Below are positions 25,123 through 33,813 of a stretch of DNA of 64,000 nt, piece by piece. Under the pieces are notes generated by a model. That model saw nothing but the letters and a program-made list of their open reading frames with translations. It was not told where the DNA came from and did not search any database. This stretch comes from Micromonospora sp. DSM 45708 (GTDB lineage Bacteria > Actinomycetota > Actinomycetes > Mycobacteriales > Micromonosporaceae): assembly GCF_039566955.1 (NCBI RefSeq), contig NZ_CP154796.1:4216001-4280000 (forward strand), read 5' to 3'. The stretch's first letter is position 1; every line of letters starts with the position of its first letter. The translations under genes were made by a program, and so were the position numbers.

Positions 25123-26339
25123 CAGGCGACCACCCGGGTGCGCCGACGCACCGTGGCCACCTCGCCGTACAGCGCGCCGAGCCGGTCGGCGGCGGTCGCC
25201 CACGAGTAGCGGGTCCGGGCCCGTTCCAGCGCCGCGGTGGCGTAGGCGAAGCGGCGGATCCGGTCACCCAGCAGGCCCCGGATCGCCGCGCCGAGCGCCG
25301 CCGGGTCGCGGGCCGGCACCAGGTCGCCGGTGCGGCCGGGCACCACGGTGTCGATCAGCCCGCCGACCGCGGTCCCGATCACCGGCACGCCGCAGGCCAT
25401 CGCCTCCAGCGGGGTGAGCCCGAACGGCTCGTACCAGGGGGCGGCCACCAGCACGTCCGCCGAGCGGTACCAGCGGCCCATCTCCTCGCGCGGCACGGCG
25501 CCGACCAGGCGTACCCGGTCGGCGATGCCGAGCGAGTGGGCCAGCGCCCGCAACCGCATCGCGTACGGGTCGGTCTCCAGCAGCCCGGCCGGCGGACCGC
25601 CGACCACCACGCACTCCGCGTCCGGCACCAGCGCGGTGGCGCGGATGACGTCCTGGAAGCCCTTGCGCTCGACCAGCCGTCCGACGGTGAGGATGCGGGC
25701 CCGGCCGCCGTCGGCCCCGGCGGCCGGGCCCAGCGGGCCGAACGTGGACAGGTTCACCCCCGACGGCACGACGGTCATCCGGGACCGGGGCACCCCGAGC
25801 CGGACCAGTTCGGCGACCTCGTCCTGGCACTGGGCGACCACCCGGTCCACCGAGCGGCCCAGCTCCCGTTCGTGGTCGACGCGACCCGGCGGGCTGGTGT
25901 CCTGGGCGCCCTGGTGGCGACGCTTGACGGTGCCGAGCGCGTGGTAGGTCTGCACGATCGGCACGCCGGTGCGCCGGGCCGCCGCGAGCCCGGCCAGCCC
26001 GCTCATCCAGAAGTGCGCGTGCACCACCTCGGGCTGCCAGTCACCGGTGCGCCACCGGTCCGCCAGCCAGTCGGAGAACGCTGGCATGTACGGCAGCAGG
26101 TCGTCCTTGGCCACCGGCTCGGCCGGGCCGGCGGGCACGTGCACCACCTCGTACCCGTCCGGGGCGCGTACGGTCACCGGCAGGTCCACCGCGTCGCGGC
26201 GGGTGTGGACGCGGACGTCGTGTCCGGCTGCCACGAGCGCGGCGGAGAGTTCGGCGACATGCGTGTTCTGGCCACCGGCGTCCTCCCCGCCGAGGACGGC
26301 GAGCGGGCTGGCGTGTTCCGAGATCATCGCGATGCGCAT
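25122..26339 (-). CDS. Glycosyltransferase family 4
   Basis: A 405-residue GT-B glycosyltransferase. The N-terminal domain contains GGEDAGGQNTHVAELSAAL and HAHFWMSGLAG; the donor domain has TVGRLVERKGFQDVIRA and the EX7E motif in YEPFGLTPLEAMACGVPVIG. It resembles sucrose-synthase/MshA-type enzymes, which use UDP or ADP sugars, so ADP-heptose is a plausible donor. ATG 26339 was chosen at MRIAMISEHASP, overlapping the previous gene by 16 bases. It lacks a membrane segment, so it works on the inner face of the membrane. Confidence 0.9.
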   Translation of the reverse strand: MRIAMISEHASPLAVLGGEDAGGQNTHVAELSAALVAAGHDVRVHTRRDAVDLPVTVRAPDGYEVVHVPAGPAEPVAKDDLLPYMPAFSDWLADRWRTGDWQPEVVHAHFWMSGLAGLAAARRTGVPIVQTYHALGTVKRRHQGAQDTSPPGRVDHERELGRSVDRVVAQCQDEVAELVRLGVPRSRMTVVPSGVNLSTFGPLGPAAGADGGRARILTVGRLVERKGFQDVIRATALVPDAECVVVGGPPAGLLETDPYAMRLRALAHSLGIADRVRLVGAVPREEMGRWYRSADVLVAAPWYEPFGLTPLEAMACGVPVIGTAVGGLIDTVVPGRTGDLVPARDPAALGAAIRGLLGDRIRRFAYATAALERARTRYSWATAADRLGALYGEVATVRRRTRVVA

Positions 26340-27298
26340 ACTTCCTCCTCCAGCAGCCGGTCCCAGTCGGCGAGGAAACGCTCCAGGCCGTACCGGTCGC
26401 GGGCGGCGGCCCGGGCCGCGGCGCCCGCCCGGCGGGCTGCCGCCGGGTCGTCCAGCAGGCCCCGGGCGGCGTCGAGCAGCACGTCGACCCGGGTGGAGAG
26501 CGCTCCGGCGGCGGGCGGTACGGCCTCGACCGCCTCGGTGGTGGCCAGCGCGACCACCGGCATGCCGATGGTCATCGCCTCGACCAGGCTGAGCCCGAGC
26601 GAGGTCCACCGGCACAGGTGCAGGTAGGCGCGTCGTTTTCCCAGCTCGGCGTGCATCGCGTGCTGCGGCACGTCGTCGTGGCTGGTCAGTCGCTCCTCGG
26701 GCAGCCCGAGATGGGCGGCGAGCCCGGCCACCTTCATGCCGTAGACGTCCAGCGGCGCCAGCGCGGCGAACCGGGCGAGCAGGTCGGTGCCGGTGACCCG
26801 CCAGCGGCGTACCGGCTCGTTGATCACCACGGCGAGGCGGTCGAGTTCGCCGGTCCATTCGACGGCCGGGGCGACGACGCCGTGGTCGACCACAGTGGTG
26901 CGGGTGGCGCCGTTGTCCCAGAACAGTTCGTTGAATCCGGTGACGTGGGTGAGCAGCAGGTCGTCGCGGTCGGCCATCGGGTGGCGGGTGTTCGGGACGT
27001 CGCCCTTGGGGGTGTTGTGCTCGACGTAGACGGCGGGGAGGTCGCGGCCGGGGCGGCGGCCGAGCCACTGGGCGGCCAGGTCGAGTTCCTCGGGGCGTTG
27101 CAGGACGACCACGTCGACGTCGGTGTGGCGGAGCTGCTCCGGGGTGACCTCGACGGCGCTGTCCGGCCAGGGGTAGGTGCGCGCCCGGCCGAGTCCGTAG
27201 GCGTCCCGCGCCGGGTTGACCGGGATGAGGTAGCGGTGCTTGCCGTGCACGAACGAGGTGGTCCAGGACCCGTGCACGTGCCACAGCAGGATGTTCAT
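26324..27298 (-). CDS. Glycosyltransferase (GT4-like, short)
   Basis: A 324-residue protein opening MNILLWHVHGSWTTSFVHGKH. VDVVVLQRPEEL and VEHNTPKGDVPNTRHP lie in the N-terminal domain, while RAYLHLCRWTSLGLSLVEAM provides the donor-site glutamates. It belongs with the GT-B superfamily though shorter than usual and without the classic lysine-rich loop. Coupled with its neighbours by a four-base overlap upstream and 16 bases downstream. A segment near 26840-27070 has the same GCC/CTC-biased codon patch as gmhA. Confidence 0.82.
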   Translation of the reverse strand: MNILLWHVHGSWTTSFVHGKHRYLIPVNPARDAYGLGRARTYPWPDSAVEVTPEQLRHTDVDVVVLQRPEELDLAAQWLGRRPGRDLPAVYVEHNTPKGDVPNTRHPMADRDDLLLTHVTGFNELFWDNGATRTTVVDHGVVAPAVEWTGELDRLAVVINEPVRRWRVTGTDLLARFAALAPLDVYGMKVAGLAAHLGLPEERLTSHDDVPQHAMHAELGKRRAYLHLCRWTSLGLSLVEAMTIGMPVVALATTEAVEAVPPAAGALSTRVDVLLDAARGLLDDPAAARRAGAAARAAARDRYGLERFLADWDRLLEEEVCASR

Positions 27299-28935
27299 CC
27301 GGCCACCCCGAGCAGCCGCAGCGCCTCCAGCACCCGGCCCGGTTCGACCGCCGAGAGGCAGGGGTGTCCGGGGACCGGGCAGGCGGTGGCGCGGGTGTCC
27401 CGGCAGGCCGCTCCGGCGTCGCCGAGGCGGACGGTCGGGACCCGGTACGGTCCCCACTGGCCGAACGGGACGGTCGGGGCGAACAGGCTGACCACCGGCA
27501 CGCCCAGCGCGGCGGCCAGGTGCGCCGGGCCGGTGTTGCCCACCACCAGCGCGCCGGCCCGGGCGATCACGGCGGCCAGTTCGTCCAGCCCGGTCCGTCC
27601 GCCCAGGTCGACGCCGCCGGCGGCGGCCACCCGCGCGGTCAGCTCCCGCTCGTCCGGCCCGCCGGTGACCAGCACCCGGTGGCCGGCGGCGCCGAGCACC
27701 CGGACCACCCGGGTGGCCAGCTCGACCGGGCAGGCCCGGGTCTCCACCGAGGAGCCCGGGTGCAGCACCACGTAGCCGGGCGCTCCGGCCGCGGCCGGGA
27801 CGGGCGGCAACCGGTCGGTGCGCAGGCGCAGCGCGGGTTCGTCGTGGTCGGGCAGGGGGTAGCCGGCGGCGGCGGCGAGGGAGAGCGCGCGTTCGGGTTC
27901 GGGGACGCCGGCGGGGACGCGGTGGCGGACGTCGAGCAGGGTGCCGGGGTAGTCGTCGCTGATGGCGCTGATGCGGGGTACGCCGGCGAGGCGCAGCAAC
28001 AGGGCGAGGGGCAGGGGGGACTGGTGGAAGCTGGTGAAGATGACGGCCTCGTCGACCTGGACGGCGGCGAGCCGGTCGGTGAGCGCGCGGATGGCGGTGG
28101 GGTCGACGGGTGGGGCGGGGGCGTCGATCCAGGGCAGTGGCCATTCGATGATGTCGTCGACGCCGGGCAGCAGCTCGGCGGCGGCCCGGCCGCGGGGGCC
28201 GCAGAGCAGGACCACCCGGCGGGCGCCGGCCGCGACCGCCCGGATTCCGGGGCCGGTGACCAGCACGTCGCCGGCCGCGTCACTGCGCGCCACCAGCACC
28301 GTGCCGGCGCTGCGGCGCCGGTCGGGCGGCGGCGCGGCCACCAGCCGCATCCGGTCCAGCACGGTGTCCACCGCGTCCGGCAGGTCGGCGGCGACGGTCG
28401 GCGCGGCGGCCACCTCGGCGGCCCGGGTGGCCGGCGTGGGCACCATGACGGCGGCGGCGCCGGCTGCGGCGGCGGCGGCCATGTCGGCGCCGATGTCCCC
28501 GATCAGCACGCACCGGCTCGCCGTGGTGCCGAGCGCACGCGCGGCGGCGTGCACCAGCCCCGGCGCGGGCTTGCGGCAGCCGCACCGGTCCGGCTCCGCG
28601 TGCGGGCAGATCTGCCAGCTGTCGAACGGGCCGAGCAGCTCCTCGACCCGGGCGTTGACCCGGTGCAGGTCGTGCGCCGTGAAGTAGCCCCGGGCCAGTC
28701 CGGACTGGTTCGTCACCACGGCCAGCCGCAACCCGGCCGCGCGCAGCCGGTCCAGCGCCTCCCGGGCACCCGGCACCGGCCGGACCTTCTCCGGGTCGCC
28801 GTTGTACGGCACGTCCTCCACGAGCGTGCCGTCCCGGTCCAGCAGCACCGCCTCGTACAGGCCGGACGGGAGCCGGTCAGCACCCGGGTAAACCCGGGCT
28901 GACCTGCACTGATCCCGCTCGTGGTCCCGTCGCAC
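27295..28935 (-). CDS. Fusion of heptose-1,7-bisphosphatase (GmhB) and GT9 heptosyltransferase
   Basis: A 546-residue two-domain protein. Residues about 28-190 are a HAD-IIIA phosphatase with LLDRDGTLVEDVPYNGDPE, VVTNQSGLARGYF, the zinc loop CPHAEPDRCGCRKPAPG and IGDIGADMAAAAAAG: the GmhB set. From about 210 a GT9 domain follows, with VARSDAAGDVLVTGPG, VVLHPGSSVETRACP and VVGNTGPAHLAAALGVPVV. The phosphatase removes the C7 phosphate before HldE's second step, so one polypeptide would link sugar activation and transfer. The start (GTG 28935) is uncertain by up to about 25 residues. It is the first gene of the operon. Confidence 0.9.
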   Translation of the reverse strand: MRRDHERDQCRSARVYPGADRLPSGLYEAVLLDRDGTLVEDVPYNGDPEKVRPVPGAREALDRLRAAGLRLAVVTNQSGLARGYFTAHDLHRVNARVEELLGPFDSWQICPHAEPDRCGCRKPAPGLVHAAARALGTTASRCVLIGDIGADMAAAAAAGAAAVMVPTPATRAAEVAAAPTVAADLPDAVDTVLDRMRLVAAPPPDRRRSAGTVLVARSDAAGDVLVTGPGIRAVAAGARRVVLLCGPRGRAAAELLPGVDDIIEWPLPWIDAPAPPVDPTAIRALTDRLAAVQVDEAVIFTSFHQSPLPLALLLRLAGVPRISAISDDYPGTLLDVRHRVPAGVPEPERALSLAAAAGYPLPDHDEPALRLRTDRLPPVPAAAGAPGYVVLHPGSSVETRACPVELATRVVRVLGAAGHRVLVTGGPDERELTARVAAAGGVDLGGRTGLDELAAVIARAGALVVGNTGPAHLAAALGVPVVSLFAPTVPFGQWGPYRVPTVRLGDAGAACRDTRATACPVPGHPCLSAVEPGRVLEALRLLGVAG

Positions 28936-29050
28936 GGGCGGCGGGTTCCCGACCCCCCGAGGAGTAAACGTCAGCCCCGGTTACCCGCCGCCTCCGAGAA
29001 GCTAACCCGGCTGCCGTTAGCGACGGCACCGGCGGGGGTACCGGACACCC

Positions 29051-29497
29051 GTGGCGGTGGTGGAGAAAGTGATCGACGCGTCCCCGGACCGGGTCTTCGA
29101 GGTGCTGGCCGACGGTTGGACCTACAGCGACTGGGTGGTGGGCACCGCCCACGTGCGGGACGTGGACGACACCTGGCCCCGGGTGGGCAGCCGGTTGCAC
29201 CACCGGGCCGGCCCGTGGCCGTTCTCGCTCCAGGACGCGTCGACGGTGCTGGAGTGCCAGGCGCCGCATCGCCTCGTGCTGCGCGCCGGCCTCTGGCCGG
29301 CCGGCGAGGCGATCGTGGCGTTCGTCCTGGAGCCGTTGGGCGACGGCCGGACCCGGGTCACCATCGGCGAGGACTTCGCGGCCGGGCCGCTGCGGTGGGT
29401 CCGGACCAAGCTGAACGACCTCGTGCTGCATCTGCGTAACAGAGAGACGCTGGCCCGGCTGTCGGACATCGCGACGCGGCAGAAGTCGGAGCGGTGA
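29051..29497 (+). CDS. SRPBCC (START-like) protein
   Basis: A 148-residue helix-grip domain from GTG: VIDASPDRVFEVLADGWTYSDWV at the start and a C-terminal amphipathic helix after RTKLNDLVLHL. The fold holds hydrophobic ligands. Function unknown. Transcribed divergently from the heptose operon across 115 bases, which contain a GCTAAC/GTTAGC inverted repeat (29001-29021) of unknown use, perhaps an operator. Confidence 0.82.
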   Translation: MAVVEKVIDASPDRVFEVLADGWTYSDWVVGTAHVRDVDDTWPRVGSRLHHRAGPWPFSLQDASTVLECQAPHRLVLRAGLWPAGEAIVAFVLEPLGDGRTRVTIGEDFAAGPLRWVRTKLNDLVLHLRNRETLARLSDIATRQKSER

Positions 29498-29587
29498 GCG
29501 GTCGATCGCGGGGCGTCTGTGCGGACGCCGGTAAGCGGACTGGCTACCCTCTCAGGTGAACCTGTCGGCCGACCGAGGAAGTCCGTG

Positions 29588-30355
29588 ATGATCGAACCCG
29601 TGCAGTTGCCCTCCCCGTGGGCGGACGCGCGCCTGACCGTCGTCGTTCCGACCTACAACGAGGCGGGCAACCTCCCGGTGCTGGTCGAGCGCCTCCTCGC
29701 GCTGCCGCTGCCCGGCCTGAAGGTGCTCGTCGCGGACGACAACTCCCCCGACGGCACCGGCGAGGTCGCCGACAAGCTGGCCATCGAGCACCCGGAGCGG
29801 GTCCTGGTGGTGCACCGCCCCGGCAAGGAGGGCCTCGGCCGGGCGTACGTGGACGGCATCAGCCGCGCGATCGACGACGGCGCGGAGTACGTCGCCCAGA
29901 TGGACGCCGACCTGTCGCACCCGCCGGAGGCGCTGCCCGGCATGCTCGGCGCGCTGCTCTCCACCCAGGCGTCCGTGGTCATCGGTTCCCGCTACGTGCC
30001 CGGTGGGGAGCTGGACGAGAACTGGCCGCTCTACCGCCGCGCGCTCAGCGGCTGGGCCAACCTCTACGTGCACACTTTGCTGCGGGTGCGGATCCGCGAC
30101 CTGACCGCCGGCTTCAAGATCTGGCGGGCCGACGCGTTGCGCGCCATCGGGTTGGACCGGGTGCAGTCCAACGGTTACAGCTTCCAGGTGGAGATGCACT
30201 ACCTCGCCACCAAGCTGGGCCACACCATCCTGGAGGTGCCGATCCGCTTCGAGGAGCGCCGCGAGGGCGACTCGAAGATGACCACGGCCACCAAGATCGA
30301 GAGTGCGCTGATGCCGTTCAAGCTGCGCACCCGGCACCGCAACATCGACTCCTGA
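29588..30355 (+). CDS. ppm1: Polyprenol monophosphomannose synthase
   Basis: A 255-residue GT2 enzyme with the DPM1/Ppm signature: VVVPTYNEAGNLPVLVERL, VADDNSPDGTGEVAD, QMDADLSHPPEALP, and the C-terminal RVQSNGYSFQVEMHYLA and RFEERREGDSKM. It moves mannose from GDP-mannose to polyprenyl phosphate, supplying protein O-mannosylation and lipoglycan synthesis outside the membrane. The catalytic domain lacks its own membrane helices. ATG 29588 is preferred to the adjacent GTG; GAGGAA is upstream. A strong hairpin ends the transcript. Confidence 0.92.
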   Translation: MIEPVQLPSPWADARLTVVVPTYNEAGNLPVLVERLLALPLPGLKVLVADDNSPDGTGEVADKLAIEHPERVLVVHRPGKEGLGRAYVDGISRAIDDGAEYVAQMDADLSHPPEALPGMLGALLSTQASVVIGSRYVPGGELDENWPLYRRALSGWANLYVHTLLRVRIRDLTAGFKIWRADALRAIGLDRVQSNGYSFQVEMHYLATKLGHTILEVPIRFEERREGDSKMTTATKIESALMPFKLRTRHRNIDS

Positions 30356-30358
30356 CAA

Positions 30359-30387
30359 TCACGCTGCGTCATTCTGACGCAGCGTGA
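30359..30387 (+). terminator. Perfect hairpin terminator
   Basis: A 13-bp perfect stem TCACGCTGCGTCA / TGACGCAGCGTGA with a three-base TTC loop starts three bases after the mannosyltransferase stop. It has no T-tract, as is usual in actinomycetes. Confidence 0.9.
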
Positions 30388-30422
30388 CTTCCGGGGCGCG
30401 TGGACGTGGGTACGCTCGCCGC

Positions 30423-30548
30423 CCTTTGCTCTGCACCCATCGACGCAGCACGCCTCTGAGCTGCTCGGCCATGATTCACCCGGCCACCGCCCGACGCTCA
30501 TGTCGGGTACGGTGCGTGACCGATGCGTATGGGGCTGCAGAGCAAAGG
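30423..30548. repeat. Long-range inverted repeat in an intergenic region
   Basis: CCTTTGCTCTGCA at 30423-30435 is exactly inverted as TGCAGAGCAAAGG at 30536-30548; continuing inward, CCCAT pairs with ATGGGG with a two-base bulge. About 90 bases separate the arms. The 265-bp gap between ppm1 and the oxidoreductase gene contains nothing else supported. It could be a mobile-element remnant, a structured RNA or paired operator sites. Confidence 0.7.
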
Positions 30549-30652
30549 CGGCGGCGGGACCTGGCGTCCGTCCGAACCTCGTCACCGTCGGCAACGGGCT
30601 GGGATGCCGACCGCCGGCACCCGGCGCCGGGCCGCGCGGCGGCGGACGGCCG

Positions 30653-32245
30653 TCAGCGGTAGACGGTGCGGTGGGCCGCGGCGATCGCGCGGGCGTACAC
30701 CTGGCCGGTGAGCGCGCGGTCACGGGCCAGCGCGGCGCGGGCGGCGTTCGCGCCCGGCGCGCCGTGCACCCCACCGCCCGGGTGGGCCGAGGCGCTGGCC
30801 AGGTAGAGCCGGTCCACCGGGGTGTCCGCACGACCCAGCCCGGGGATCGGCCGCAGGAAGAGCTGCTGGTACGCCGCCGCGGTGCCGCCGCCCAACGCGC
30901 CGCCCACCAGGCTCGGCTCGGCCGCCTCCAGATCGGCCGGACCGGCCACGTGCCGGCCGACGATCGACGCGCGGAAGCCCGGCGCGGCGGCCTCCAGCAC
31001 CTCCTCCATCCGCTCCACGTGCCCGGCCACCTCCTCGGCCCGCCAGTGCCGGCGGAACGGGAGGTGGGTGTAGGACCAGAGCGACTCGGTGCCCGGCGGG
31101 GAGTGGCTCGGGTCGGCCACCGTCATCTGTCCGACCAACAGGAACGGATCCGCCGGGACCTCGCCACGGGCCAGCGCCGCGGCGTACGTGGTGAGGCCGT
31201 TCAGGTCCGCGCCGAGGTGCACGGTGCCGGCGCCGGCGAGGTCCCGGTTCCGCCACGGCACCGGCGCCGACAACGCCCAGTCGACCTTGAGCGTGGAGCC
31301 GTCCCACTTGAAGTGCGCCAGATCCTCGACCAGCCGGGGCGGCAGCGCCGCCGCGCCGACCAGGTCCAGGTAGAGCGCCGGGGCGGGGACGTCGGCGAGC
31401 ACGGCGCGCCGCGCCCGCCGGTCCGCCCCGTCCGCGGTCCGCACCCCCATCGCGCGGCCCCGGGCGGTGAGCACCCGCTCGACCCGGGCGTCGTACTCGA
31501 TCCGGCCGCCGCGCTCGACCAGCCGGGCCACCAGCGCGTCGGTGATCCGCTGCGCGCCGCCCACCGGCACCGGCCAACCGACCTGCTGGCCGAGCATGGC
31601 GAGCAGCCAGCCGTACACGCCGGAGCCGGCCTCCTCCGGGGACAGGTCGGTGTGCAGGGCGCAGCCGGCCAGCAGCGCCGGCCCGCCCTCACCCTCGAAG
31701 AGTTCCGCGCCGAGCTTGCGCACCGGCAGCACGAGCCGGCGGGCCAGTCGCAGCGCGCCGGCGACCCGCAGCCGGCGCAGCAGGCCCACCCCGCCACGGA
31801 CCGGCGGGAACGGGCTGGTGATGGCGTCCAGCATCGGCTCCGCCACCTGGAGCCAGTCGGCGTACGCGTGCCGCCAGCGCTCCCCGTCGCCGGGCGCGAA
31901 CGCCTCCAGCGACGCGGCGGTGGTGTCCAGGTCGCGGTTGACCACCGCGGCCCGCCCGTCGGGGAGCAGGTGCGCCAGCACGTCCGGGGCGGTGGTCCAG
32001 GACAGGCCGTGGCGTTCCAGGCCCAGCCCGCCGAGCACCGGGGAGGCGAAGCCCAGCGGGTAGAAGGAGCTGTACAGGTCGCTGAGGTAGCCCGGGGCGG
32101 TGACGTACGCGGAGCGCACCGCGCCGCCGGGCGCCTCGGTGGCCTCCAGGACCAGCACGTCCCAGCCCGCGTCGGCCAGCAGGTTCGCCGCCACCAACCC
32201 GTTGTGCCCGGCCCCGATGACGACGGCGTCGGCGGTGGAAGTCAT
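30653..32245 (-). CDS. Phytoene-desaturase-related FAD oxidoreductase
   Basis: A 530-residue flavoprotein of the COG1233 type. The FAD dinucleotide fold VVIGAGHNGLVAANLLADAG (residues 8-27) is followed by APGGAVRSA. The C-terminal flavin motif is in LYLASASAHPGGGVHGAPG near residue 490. The sequence is closer to PYROXD2-like amine or pyridine oxidoreductases than to CrtI, and no carotenoid gene is nearby, so a carotenoid role is unlikely. It may be divergent from the aldehyde dehydrogenase, with only 70 bases between. Confidence 0.82.
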   Translation of the reverse strand: MTSTADAVVIGAGHNGLVAANLLADAGWDVLVLEATEAPGGAVRSAYVTAPGYLSDLYSSFYPLGFASPVLGGLGLERHGLSWTTAPDVLAHLLPDGRAAVVNRDLDTTAASLEAFAPGDGERWRHAYADWLQVAEPMLDAITSPFPPVRGGVGLLRRLRVAGALRLARRLVLPVRKLGAELFEGEGGPALLAGCALHTDLSPEEAGSGVYGWLLAMLGQQVGWPVPVGGAQRITDALVARLVERGGRIEYDARVERVLTARGRAMGVRTADGADRRARRAVLADVPAPALYLDLVGAAALPPRLVEDLAHFKWDGSTLKVDWALSAPVPWRNRDLAGAGTVHLGADLNGLTTYAAALARGEVPADPFLLVGQMTVADPSHSPPGTESLWSYTHLPFRRHWRAEEVAGHVERMEEVLEAAAPGFRASIVGRHVAGPADLEAAEPSLVGGALGGGTAAAYQQLFLRPIPGLGRADTPVDRLYLASASAHPGGGVHGAPGANAARAALARDRALTGQVYARAIAAAHRTVYR

Positions 32246-32315
32246 CCGGTCCGCCTACCCGGCCGGTGACCGGGCGAAACGCGTTTGCCCGGCCCGGACC
32301 GGGGCAAGCACGGGC

Positions 32316-33749
32316 ATGTACACGGTTGCACAGCTCATAGGTGGGGTGTGGGGCGCCGGGGGCGAGGGCGGCGAGCTGGTCGTCCACGACCCGGCCGACG
32401 GGACGCCGGTGACCCGCGCGCCGGTGGCCGGCGCGGACGAGGTGGCCAAGGCGGTGGAGGCGGCCCGGGGCGCGGCGGCGGAGTGGGCGGCGACCGCCCC
32501 GGCCGAGCGGGCCGCCGCGCTGCACCGGGCCGCGGACGCGGTCGAGGCGGCGGCCGACGAGCTGGCCGAGGCGACGACCGCGGAGATGGGCAAACCGCTC
32601 GACGACGCCCGCGGCGGCGTGGCGGCGGGCGTCGGCACGCTCCGGCAGTACGCCGAGCTGGCGCCGGTGCGGGGCGGCCGGACACTGCACGGCGGTCGCG
32701 CCGCGGTGGACTTCATGACGCCGGAGCCGCGCGGCGTGGTCGCCGCGATCACCCCGTGGAACGACCCGGTGGCGGTCTCCTGCGGCCTGCTCGGCGCGGC
32801 GCTGGTGACCGGCAACGTGGTGGTGTACAAGCCGAGCGAACGCACCCCGGCCACCGGCTGGCTGCTGGCCCGGGCGCTGGACGCGGCGTTGCCGGCCGGC
32901 GTGCTGTCGTTGCTGACCGGCGGCGGCGAGGTGGGCGCGGCGCTGGCCGGGCAGGAGGTGGACGTGGTGGCCCACGTGGGCTCGACCGCCACCGGCCGGG
33001 CGATCGCCGCCGCGGGCGCGCGGACCGGCGCCAAGGTGCTGCTGGAGAACGGCGGCAGCGACCCGCTGCTGGTCGACGCCGACGTCGACCCGGTCTGGGC
33101 GGCCGAGCAGGCGGCGCTGGGCTGCTTCGCCAACGCCGGGCAGATCTGCGTCGCGGTGGAACGCGTCTACGTGCACCGTGACGTCGCCGAGGAGTTCGTC
33201 GACGCGCTGGTGGCCCGCGCCGAGGCGCTCGCCGTGGGCCCCGGCCGCGACCCGGGGACCCGGCTCGGCCCGCTTGTCGACAGGCGACACCGGGACCACG
33301 TGCACGGGCAGGTCGCCGCCGCGGTGGCGCAGGGCGCCCGGATCCGCACCGGAGGTGCGGTGCCGGACGGGCCGGGCGCGTTCTACCCGGCCACCGTGGT
33401 CGACGGCTGCCGGCACGAGATGGCGCTGGTGCGCGAGGAGACGTTCGGCCCGGTCGCGCCGGTGGTGGTGGTCGACTCGTTCGACGAGGGGCTGCGGTGC
33501 GCGGCCGACTCCCCGTACGGGCTGGCCGCCACCGTGCTGACCGGCTCGATGAGCCACGCCCAGCGGGCCTGGCGGGAGCTGCCGGTCGGCACCGTCAAGG
33601 TCAATGCCGTGTTCGGCGGGGCGCCGGGCGGGGCCGGCCAGCCGCGCCGGGGCAGCGGCCAGGGCTTCGGGTACGGCCCGGAGCTGCTCGACGAGTTCAG
33701 CACCGTGAAGGTGGTCCACCTGGAGGCGCCGGGCGGCGGCCACTGGTGA
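32316..33749 (+). CDS. Aldehyde dehydrogenase
   Basis: A 477-residue NAD(P)+-dependent dehydrogenase. Catalytic Cys is C278 in NAGQICVAVER; the general base Glu is in KVLLENGGSDP; the cofactor site is ITPWNDPVAV and VVYKPSERTP with HVGSTATGRA. PYGLAATVLTG and the final SGQGFGYGP are family landmarks. It may act on amino-aldehydes or acyl-aldehydes. The divergent flavoprotein upstream could supply the aldehyde if it is an amine oxidase, which is speculative. Confidence 0.9.
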   Translation: MYTVAQLIGGVWGAGGEGGELVVHDPADGTPVTRAPVAGADEVAKAVEAARGAAAEWAATAPAERAAALHRAADAVEAAADELAEATTAEMGKPLDDARGGVAAGVGTLRQYAELAPVRGGRTLHGGRAAVDFMTPEPRGVVAAITPWNDPVAVSCGLLGAALVTGNVVVYKPSERTPATGWLLARALDAALPAGVLSLLTGGGEVGAALAGQEVDVVAHVGSTATGRAIAAAGARTGAKVLLENGGSDPLLVDADVDPVWAAEQAALGCFANAGQICVAVERVYVHRDVAEEFVDALVARAEALAVGPGRDPGTRLGPLVDRRHRDHVHGQVAAAVAQGARIRTGGAVPDGPGAFYPATVVDGCRHEMALVREETFGPVAPVVVVDSFDEGLRCAADSPYGLAATVLTGSMSHAQRAWRELPVGTVKVNAVFGGAPGGAGQPRRGSGQGFGYGPELLDEFSTVKVVHLEAPGGGHW

Positions 33750-33758
33750 GAACCCGCA

Positions 33759-33797
33759 CGAGGGAGCCCGGCACCGGCGCGGTCCCGGGCTCCCTCG
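33759..33797. terminator. Bidirectional hairpin terminator
   Basis: CGAGGGAGCCCGG pairs perfectly with CCGGGCTCCCTCG around a 13-base loop, between the convergent dehydrogenase and ChaB genes. Confidence 0.88.
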
Positions 33798-33813
33798 TCG
33801 TACCCGTGACGGG

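Noticed and set aside
30523..30711. Small plus-strand frame after ppm1
   Set aside because: Arg-rich composition, overlaps the end of the oxidoreductase gene on the other strand and has no ribosome-binding site.
30653..32245. Carotenoid biosynthesis gene (CrtI)
   Set aside because: No CrtB, CrtE or other carotenoid gene nearby, and motifs are nearer to PYROXD2-type oxidoreductases.
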